Assembly: GCA_035295745.1 (NCBI GenBank)
Contig: DATGIL010000028.1
Span: 36,473-100,472, forward strand
Length of the DNA: 64,000 nt
Direction: 5' to 3'
Source of the DNA: JAIQFL01 sp035295745
GTDB lineage: Bacteria > Acidobacteriota > Terriglobia > Bryobacterales > Bryobacteraceae
Positions 58,624-64,000 of the stretch are shown here, piece by piece. The notes beneath the pieces are model-generated. The model was not told where the DNA came from. It was given only the letters and a program-made list of their open reading frames with translations, and searched no databases. The translations under genes and the position numbers were made by a program. Each line of letters begins with the position of its first letter. Position 1 is the first letter of the stretch.

Positions 58624-59568
58624 CTAACGAGTGCCGGCCTGGTGCGCCAGATCGACCATAGCGTCAATGAGCTTAGGCGCTACAGCGAGCGAAGGATCTC
58701 CGTACGATGCCAACTGCTCCTTCTGCACGGCGGGCACCAGCTTCAGAACGTGATTCATTCCCTCTATCACGACCAGTTTCGCCGCGGGATTGGCGTCGTG
58801 TAGCAGGTTCGCGTCGGCGACCTTGATCTGAATGTCGGTAGTGCCCTGCAGAATCAGGATCGGCATCTTCAACTTCGCGATTTCGCGCGCCGGATCGTAG
58901 CGGAACCAGGAGATCAGATAGGGCTGGACGCTGGCGCGGAGCAGTCCTTCCATCCCAGGCGGAATCGGGTCGACCGTGTGGCCATCCTCGAGCGATTTGA
59001 CCGCGGCCTCCACCAGCTTCATCGAGTCGGCGGGCAGTTGGGGGCGTAGTTGCTTGAGGATGATCTCACCGCCGCCCTCGCCCGGCCCGGCGATGGAGAT
59101 GTATCCGTTCGCCTGTAGTTTTTGCGCCGCCAGCATGCCGATCAGCGATCCTTCGCTGTGGCCGGCGATCACGAGCGCTCCGAAACGGCTGTCCTTCCGA
59201 AGGTATTCGCCCCACTTGGCGGCGTCGTTCACGTACATTTCGAATCGCAGGTCGGACTCCCTGGCGGCGGCCGCCTTGCTTTCTCCAATGGCACGCTTGT
59301 CGTAGCGCAGTGAAGCGATGCCTCGAGCGGCCAACGCTTCCGCCACCATCTTCAGGCTGTTGTTCTGGTTCGGGATCAGCGAACTGTTGCCGTCCCGATC
59401 GGTGGGGCCGGAGCCGGCAATGATCAAAACGACCGGATAAGGCGCCTTCACCGTGGGAAGTTCGAGCGTCCCGTAGAGCACCCCCGTTCCCGTATCCAGA
59501 CTCACAGGCTCCGCCGCAAACAGTGCTCCCGAAAGAAGCAACGGAAATGCCCACTTGCCAGGTTTCAT
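58624..59568 (-). CDS. Exported alpha/beta-hydrolase
   Basis: 314 residues from the ATG at 59568 with signal peptide (WAFPLLLSGALFAA). Core motifs are ILEL-type strand TLELPTVKAPYPVVLIIAGSGPTDRDGNS (oxyanion region), IASLRYDKRAIGES, nucleophile GHSEGS, acid in ILQGTTDIQIKVAD, and His in VIEGMNHVLK. It belongs to the dienelactone-hydrolase-like/serine-aminopeptidase-like group. It is divergent from the GntR gene across a perfect palindrome that may control both. Substrate unknown. Confidence 0.85.
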   Translation of the reverse strand: MKPGKWAFPLLLSGALFAAEPVSLDTGTGVLYGTLELPTVKAPYPVVLIIAGSGPTDRDGNSSLIPNQNNSLKMVAEALAARGIASLRYDKRAIGESKAAAARESDLRFEMYVNDAAKWGEYLRKDSRFGALVIAGHSEGSLIGMLAAQKLQANGYISIAGPGEGGGEIILKQLRPQLPADSMKLVEAAVKSLEDGHTVDPIPPGMEGLLRASVQPYLISWFRYDPAREIAKLKMPILILQGTTDIQIKVADANLLHDANPAAKLVVIEGMNHVLKLVPAVQKEQLASYGDPSLAVAPKLIDAMVDLAHQAGTR

Positions 59569-59575
59569 GGGCTGA

Positions 59576-59596
59576 TTGTACACTGTATGTGTACAA
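59576..59596 (+). promoter_or_regulatory. GntR operator candidate in a divergent promoter
   Basis: TTGTACAC-TGTAT-GTGTACAA is a perfect 21-bp dyad (8-bp arms) located 10 bases before the GntR ATG and 8 bases beyond the hydrolase ATG on the other strand. YtrA-type GntR proteins bind TGTAC-containing dyads, so it is probably their site and could repress both genes. Confidence 0.6.
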
Positions 59597-59605
59597 AGTA
59601 CAAGC

Positions 59606-59992
59606 ATGAAGCTGCGCATCGATCTGAGTTCCGCGATTCCCGTCTACCGCCAGATTGTGGATGGTCTGCGGATTCTGTTGGTGAACGGCGAACTCGGGGT
59701 CGGCGACCAGTTGCCTCCTGTGCGCCGGCTCGCGCTCGATCTGGGAGTTCACTTCAACACCGTGGCGGAAGCCTATCGCACGCTGGCGGACGAAGGATGG
59801 CTGGCAATCGAACGGCGCAACGGCGCGCGCGTGGTTGAGCGCAGCGCGCCCGCGAAAGCCGATCCGGAAGCAGCAGCTTCATTTCGGCGCCGGCTGCGGG
59901 AGCTGGCAGCCGAGGTCCAGTCTCGAGGTTTTCCGCGCGATCGCATCGCCCGCGAACTACGCCTGGTCGCCGACAACCTGGAAAGGAGTTAG
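59606..59992 (+). CDS. GntR-family (YtrA subfamily) regulator
   Basis: 128 residues from the ATG at 59606. Winged helix in residues 1-75: PVYRQIVDGLRILLVNGELGVGDQLPPVRRLALDLGVHFNTVAEAYRTLADEGWLAIERRNGARVV. A short C-terminal helical tail follows (RLRELAAEVQSRGFPRDRI), as in the YtrA group, which has no ligand domain. It is likely to control the membrane protein gene that starts after it, and its own promoter through the palindrome at 59576-59596. Confidence 0.93.
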   Translation: MKLRIDLSSAIPVYRQIVDGLRILLVNGELGVGDQLPPVRRLALDLGVHFNTVAEAYRTLADEGWLAIERRNGARVVERSAPAKADPEAAASFRRRLRELAAEVQSRGFPRDRIARELRLVADNLERS

Positions 59993-59995
59993 TTT

Positions 59996-61009
59996 GTGAA
60001 TGTTCTAGCCGCCGTCGTCATTCTGGTCTTCGGCTTTCTGCTTCACATGCTGCCGCAACTGACTCGTCCCGGCCTGTTCTTTGCGGTCACGATTTCTCCG
60101 GGCCTCCGGGAATCGGAGGAAGGCCGCCGCATTCTCAAGAGATATCGGCAGATCCTTTGGAGCTCCACGCTCGCGGCGATTGCCGTTCTCCTGTTGGTGG
60201 GGGCGCCGCTCCTCGCCATGGCTCTCCAAGCTGCCGGATACGTATGGGCGTTTCTCCTCTCGCGGCAAAGAACGCTCCGGCACGCCGCGGCGCCGGACCC
60301 AATCCTGGAGCTCGATCTCGATGCGCCGCCCGAGCGTCTGCCCGGCGGCGCAGTGATTTCGCTGATTCCGATTGGTGCGCTCGGAGTCCTCGGCTTGTGG
60401 GCTTCGCAACATATGGACCGGTTGCCCGCTCGCATGGCCGTGCATTGGGGACTGCAGGGTGCCGACCGCTGGGTAGCCACCACTCGCGGTACTCTGCTTG
60501 GGCTCCTGGCCGTTTACGCCCTCACGTGCCTGTTGCTCGCCGGGACTGCCTGGGGATTGCTGCACGCCTCGCGCCGCATCGCGACTTCGGGACCCGCTGC
60601 CCGATCCGAGCGGCGCTTCCGCAGACAAATCGCGCTCATGATTCTTCTCGCGGAGTATCTGGTAATCGCCCCCGCAGTCTTTGCGCTGCTCGCGCCCACG
60701 GCACGCGTATCAATGATCTGGGCGTTGGCGTTCACCGCATTGATGGTGGGGTTCGGCGTCGTCCTGCTTCGGGCCGGGCAGGGCGGCACACGCACACTGC
60801 CCTCACCTGCGGCGGCGCCTACCGGCGACCACACTCCCGACCACTGCTGGAAGTGGGGGCTCGTCTACGTGAATCCCGCGGACCCCTCCATTCTGGTGGA
60901 GCATCGCTTTGGGGTCGGCTATACCTTGAATCTGGGAAATCGCTGGAGTTGGGTCGCGATGATGGCTCTACTGGCGTTGGTTGGGTCGGCCGTAGTATTC
61001 CTGCGTTAA
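59996..61009 (+). CDS. DUF1648/DUF5808-type membrane protein
   Basis: 337 residues from the GTG at 59996, preceded by AAAGGAG. About seven membrane helices are visible, for example LAAVVILVFGFLLHMLPQLT, LLLVGAPLLAMALQ, LIPIGALGVLGLWASQ and ALVGSAVVFL. A DUF1648 signature MAVHWGLQGADRW and a C-terminal short domain KWGLVYVNPADPSILVEHRFGVGYTLNLGN resemble DUF5808. The pairing with YtrA-type GntR is conserved in many bacteria. These proteins are thought to relate to membrane-stress or antimicrobial-peptide responses; the specific function is unknown. Confidence 0.88.
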   Translation: MNVLAAVVILVFGFLLHMLPQLTRPGLFFAVTISPGLRESEEGRRILKRYRQILWSSTLAAIAVLLLVGAPLLAMALQAAGYVWAFLLSRQRTLRHAAAPDPILELDLDAPPERLPGGAVISLIPIGALGVLGLWASQHMDRLPARMAVHWGLQGADRWVATTRGTLLGLLAVYALTCLLLAGTAWGLLHASRRIATSGPAARSERRFRRQIALMILLAEYLVIAPAVFALLAPTARVSMIWALAFTALMVGFGVVLLRAGQGGTRTLPSPAAAPTGDHTPDHCWKWGLVYVNPADPSILVEHRFGVGYTLNLGNRWSWVAMMALLALVGSAVVFLR

Positions 61010-61055
61010 CTCCGGCACAACTAACTCTTCTCACCAGTCGGGAGTCTAACTCGTT

Positions 61056-63482
61056 ATGGGCTGGAAAGAAGGCTTCCTGCAGGACGTGCGATACGCCGTC
61101 CGCACCATGCGCAAGGACGCCGCATTCTGCGTGGTCGCGGTGCTCATCCTGGGACTCGGAATCGGCGCAAATACCGCGATCTTCGGCGTGGTAAATACAG
61201 TGCTCTTGCGGCCACTGCCCTTTCGTGCTCCCGAGCGCATGGTGTGGATCACCAATACCGGCGCCAGCGGCCTCTCAGGCGCGACCTCCCGCGTGTCGAA
61301 TTACCGCGACCTCAGCGCGATGAATCAATCGTTCGAAGAGATGAGCGCGTACTTCGCCTTCTCCGATTACATCAGCTATAACCTTACGGGCACGGGCGAG
61401 CCGGAACGCCTCTCCGGATACGGTGTAGCGCAGAATTTCTTCCCGATGCTCGGCGTGCAGCCGATCCTGGGCCGCAACTTCGATAGCGAAGAGAGCAAAT
61501 GGAACGGGCGCAAAGCCGCGATTCTGACCTACGGTCTTTGGGAGCGGCGCTATGGCTCCGACCCCGCCATTGTCGGCACCTCGATCGTGCTCAACGATCA
61601 GCCAACCACCGTCGTGGGCGTCATGCCGCGCTGGTTCGATTTCGCTTCGATCTTTGTCCCGGGAACGAAGGTCGACTTGTTCGTTCCCTTCCCTATCAGC
61701 GATGAAACCGACCGATGGGGCAACACGCTCGCCGTGGTGGGGCGTATGAAGCCCGGAGTTACTCTTCCGCAGGTGCGCGCGGAATTCGCACTCCTGGTGG
61801 ACCGGGTTCGGCGGGCGCATCCGGAACGCGGGAATCGGTGGGGAGTGCGATTGACCGGCCTGCAGGACCAGGTGAGCGGACAGTTCCGCCTGGCACTGCT
61901 GGTGCTGCTCTGCGCGGTGGGCGCTGTGCTGTTGATCGCATGCGCCAATCTCTCGAACCTGCTGCTCGCACGGGCCGCCTCCCGGCGCAAGGAGATGACC
62001 GTGCGGATGGCGCTGGGTGCGGGCCGCGCACGCCTGATCCGCCAGATGCTGACCGAAAGCCTTCTGCTCTCCGGGTGCGGCGGTTTGGTGGGGATCGCCG
62101 TGGCGTGGGGTGCGACTCGCGCACTCGCCGGTCTGCAGGCTATGAACATTGCACTGCTGCACACGGTGCGGGTGGACGGAACCACGCTGGCCTTCGCAGT
62201 CGTAGTGGCACTCGGGGCCGGCCTGCTGTTCGGCATTGCGCCCGCCTTGCAGATCTCGGGCGCGGACGTGCAGTCGGGGCTCAAGGACAGCTCCCGCGGC
62301 TCCACGGAAGGACGCCGGGGGGCATGGGTACGGGCGACGCTGGTGGTCTCCGAAATCGCCCTCTCGTCGATTCTCCTGGTGGGCGCGGGACTGTTAATCC
62401 GCAGTTTCCTCCACGTGATGGACGTCGACCTTGGATTCCAGCCGGCGCGCGCCGCCGTGTGGAGTATCGAGACGGGCGGCCGCTTCAAGACGACCACGCA
62501 ATCGGCGGACTTTTATCGCCGGCTGGAGCGCGCGGTCGAGGCAGTGCCCGGCGTGGAGTCGAGTGGTGTCACGGACTGCCTGCCTCTCGGGCGAAATCGC
62601 GCATGGGGAGTCCAGGCCAAGGGCGTGAATTATCTGCCAGGACAGGTACCGATCGCATTCCCGAGGCTGGTGGACGCGGGTTACATCCCCGCTATGCAGA
62701 TACCGCTCCGCGCCGGCCGCACCTTTACCGAGCGCGATACCGCGGACAGCGAGCGGGTGATCGTGATCAACGAGTTTCTGGCCCACCAGCTTTGGCCCGA
62801 TCGCGATGCCGTAGGACAGGAGGCGTTCGTGACCGACGACAAGCCCTGGCGAGTGGCGGGAGTGGTGGCGAATGTGCGCCACGCCAGCCTCGAGGAGGCG
62901 GGCAGCGCCGAGATCTACCTGCCGATTTCGCAGAACGGCGCAAATTCCGTGGATCTGGTGGTGCGTACCAAGCTCGCGCCGGAGTCGATTGCTCCCGGCG
63001 TGCGCGCCGCTCTGCGGGGTGTCGATCCGACACTGCCGACCGCCGAGTTCCGCACGCTGGAGGCGGTGGTGGATCGTGCCGTATCGCCGCGCCGCTTCCT
63101 GGTGATGCTGCTGGGCGGCTTTGCGGCGCTCGCGCTGGTGCTCGCCTCCCTGGGGATCTACGGTGTAGTGTCGTACTCCGTCAGCCAGCGAACACAGGAG
63201 ATCGGTGTGCGCATGGCGTTGGGAGCATCGGCGTCGCAAGTGCAGTTTTCGGTTCTGCGGCAGACCGTCGGACTGGCCATGGCGGGCGCATTGATTGGCG
63301 TGGTCGGTTCCGCGGGTGCGGCTCGCCTGCTTCAGTCGCTTCTGTTTGGCGTGAAGCCTGGCGATCTCGTCACGTTTTTCACCATGCTGGCGATTCTGAC
63401 GGGAGTCGCCGCGCTAGCGGGCTATGTGCCGGCGCGCCGGGCTTCGCGAATCGATCCGATGGCCGCGCTGCGCTCCGAGTAA
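61056..63482 (+). CDS. MacB/FtsX-type orphan permease without the PadR-linked prefix
   Basis: 808 residues with the duplicated MacB core plus FtsX architecture: first helix FCVVAVLILGLGIGANTAIFGV, middle helices AVLLIACANLSNLLLARAASRRKEMTVRMALGAG and LVVSEIALSSILLVGAGLLI, end GYVPARRASRIDPMAALRSE. Unlike the two copies at 4539 and 42155, it lacks the cytoplasmic prefix of about 75 residues and has no PadR gene; instead a GntR/DUF1648 pair precedes it by 46 bases. It may therefore be under GntR control. Substrate unknown. Confidence 0.9.
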   Translation: MGWKEGFLQDVRYAVRTMRKDAAFCVVAVLILGLGIGANTAIFGVVNTVLLRPLPFRAPERMVWITNTGASGLSGATSRVSNYRDLSAMNQSFEEMSAYFAFSDYISYNLTGTGEPERLSGYGVAQNFFPMLGVQPILGRNFDSEESKWNGRKAAILTYGLWERRYGSDPAIVGTSIVLNDQPTTVVGVMPRWFDFASIFVPGTKVDLFVPFPISDETDRWGNTLAVVGRMKPGVTLPQVRAEFALLVDRVRRAHPERGNRWGVRLTGLQDQVSGQFRLALLVLLCAVGAVLLIACANLSNLLLARAASRRKEMTVRMALGAGRARLIRQMLTESLLLSGCGGLVGIAVAWGATRALAGLQAMNIALLHTVRVDGTTLAFAVVVALGAGLLFGIAPALQISGADVQSGLKDSSRGSTEGRRGAWVRATLVVSEIALSSILLVGAGLLIRSFLHVMDVDLGFQPARAAVWSIETGGRFKTTTQSADFYRRLERAVEAVPGVESSGVTDCLPLGRNRAWGVQAKGVNYLPGQVPIAFPRLVDAGYIPAMQIPLRAGRTFTERDTADSERVIVINEFLAHQLWPDRDAVGQEAFVTDDKPWRVAGVVANVRHASLEEAGSAEIYLPISQNGANSVDLVVRTKLAPESIAPGVRAALRGVDPTLPTAEFRTLEAVVDRAVSPRRFLVMLLGGFAALALVLASLGIYGVVSYSVSQRTQEIGVRMALGASASQVQFSVLRQTVGLAMAGALIGVVGSAGAARLLQSLLFGVKPGDLVTFFTMLAILTGVAALAGYVPARRASRIDPMAALRSE

Positions 63483-63519
63483 AGCGCCTGGCGTTTCAAT
63501 AGTTCGCTTACTACCTGTT

Positions 63520-63867
63520 TTCAGAAGTCGGCCGACATATCGTCAGATCGCTTGCTGACGCGCGCGGCTCGCAAGCGCACGTATTCGCGCGAAGGTAGCT
63601 TACGACGTTGCCACCACGCCGCTGAAGCAGTCAAGATCGCTTGCTGACGCGCGCCGCTCGTAAGCGCGCGCATTCGCGCGAAGGTAGCTTACGAGCCGCG
63701 ACCGTGAGGGAGCGTTGCCACCACGCCGCTGAAGCAGTCAAGATCGCTTGCAGACGCGCGCGGCTCGCAAGCGCGCGTATTCCCGCGAAGGTAGCTTACG
63801 AGCCGCGACCGTGAGGGAGCGTTGCCACCACGCCGCTGAAGCAGTCAAGATCGCTCGCTGACGCGCG
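63520..63867 (+). repeat. Palindromic repeat array with a 108-bp period
   Basis: The array begins with TTTCAGAAGTCGGCCG (63520), the same left boundary as the array at 10337. It holds left arms near 63549, 63642, 63745 and 63852, and right arms near 63691 and 63799. The linker GTTGCCACCACGCCGCTGAA repeats at 63605, 63713 and 63821, giving a 108-bp period. The last left arm is cut after ACGCGCG by the intron-like sequence. Confidence 0.85.
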
Positions 63868-64000
63868 GTGCGCCAGGATAAGCCTGGCTTGATCTTGTGG
63901 GATGTAAGGAGCCCACCATGTAAATTGCTCGTTCGAACATGTAGCGACCTGAGCAGGACACGGCGAAAGACCGTGGGCTGAAGCCTCAGGAAGCAAATGC
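63868..64000 (+). mobile_element. 5' end of a probable group II intron
   Basis: Starting at GTGCGCC, the 5' hallmark of bacterial group II introns, 133 bases form a chain of short helices. GCCAGG/CCTGGC (63872-63888), GTGGG/CCCAC (63897-63916) and CATGT/ACATG (63917-63941) come first, then CCTGAG/CTCAGG (63948-63990) enclosing CACGG/CCGTG (63959-63975). This is consistent with domain I. The intron runs off the window, so the reverse transcriptase is not seen. It interrupts a palindromic repeat arm. The identification rests on the 5' motif and the folding, not on a known sequence match. Confidence 0.6.

Noticed and set aside
61715..63502. 595-codon open frame on the plus strand
   Set aside because: Out-of-frame shadow of the orphan permease; Gly/Arg/Ala-rich with no recognisable fold.
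63796..63996. 66-codon minus-strand open frame at the right edge
   Set aside because: It spans the repeat/intron junction and reads antisense to the structured RNA; frames like this are common artefacts in intron 5' regions.

Overview
The window reads as chromosome of a soil Acidobacteriota bacterium, most likely close to Candidatus Solibacter (Bryobacterales). This is inferred from three things. First, there are two copies of the acidobacterial PadR regulator plus large MacB-like orphan permease module (TIGR03433/TIGR03434 type), and a third orphan permease. Second, there is a decayed fragment of the Solibacter-expanded TIGR03435 family. Third, GC-rich palindromic repeats lie in most long intergenic spaces. 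No rRNA or tRNA gene was seen.

Layout. 1-1540: end of an RND metal-efflux pump and three small genes. 1732-10262: an RbsB/RbsA/RbsC-type sugar importer plus ogt on the minus strand, split by plus-strand genes (a Tiki/erythromycin-esterase-like exported protein, PadR, orphan permease). 10337-11002: a 178-bp higher-order repeat array. 11016-12264: YCII protein and alpha/beta hydrolase. 12444-22392: isoprenoid/hopanoid block ispH-shc-hpnH-hpnA-hpnG-two zinc dehydrogenases-hpnC-hpnD. 22497-24095: metallothionein-like protein, His-rich exported protein, tetraheme cytochrome. 24118-26842: LytS/LytTR two-component pair followed directly by a cysteine-synthase-like gene. 26888-28842: HTH, DUF1990 and TPR proteins. 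29207-32957: lipoprotein, TIGR03435 pseudogene, Ser/Thr kinase with its ECF sigma factor. 33528-38264: two amidohydrolases, an ECF42-type sigma with YCII partner, DinB protein. 38429-39962: an 18-codon Lys-rich ORF and thiC. 40249-45194: PEP-CTERM-like protein, DUF1801 protein, second permease/PadR module. 45260-45690: a minisatellite bracketed by inverted repeats. 45794-53718: a five-gene run of exported enzymes (PIG-L, LarA-like, cytochrome-PQQ dehydrogenase, metallo-beta-lactamase fold, esterase). 53834-57373: metH. 57449-63482: nitronate monooxygenase-like, alpha/beta hydrolase, GntR/DUF1648 pair, third orphan permease. 63520-64000: repeats interrupted by what looks like the 5' end of a group II intron.

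How the genes work together. The hopanoid block covers the last MEP-pathway step, PSPP/hydroxysqualene formation, cyclisation, and side-chain attachment by adenosylation then adenine removal. hpnE is absent from the window, and the two dehydrogenases are plausible side-chain tailoring enzymes. The PIG-L/LarA/PQQ/MBL/esterase genes have overlapping or near-contiguous ends and all carry export signals, so they probably form one extracytoplasmic catabolic operon. Possible sigma-54 promoters precede ispH and the metallothionein gene.

The points I would check first are the exported LarA-like operon, the dehydrogenase pair inside the hopanoid cluster, the two -24/-12 promoter matches, the bracketed minisatellite, the intron-in-repeat junction and the permease-tail remnant in front of rbsB.
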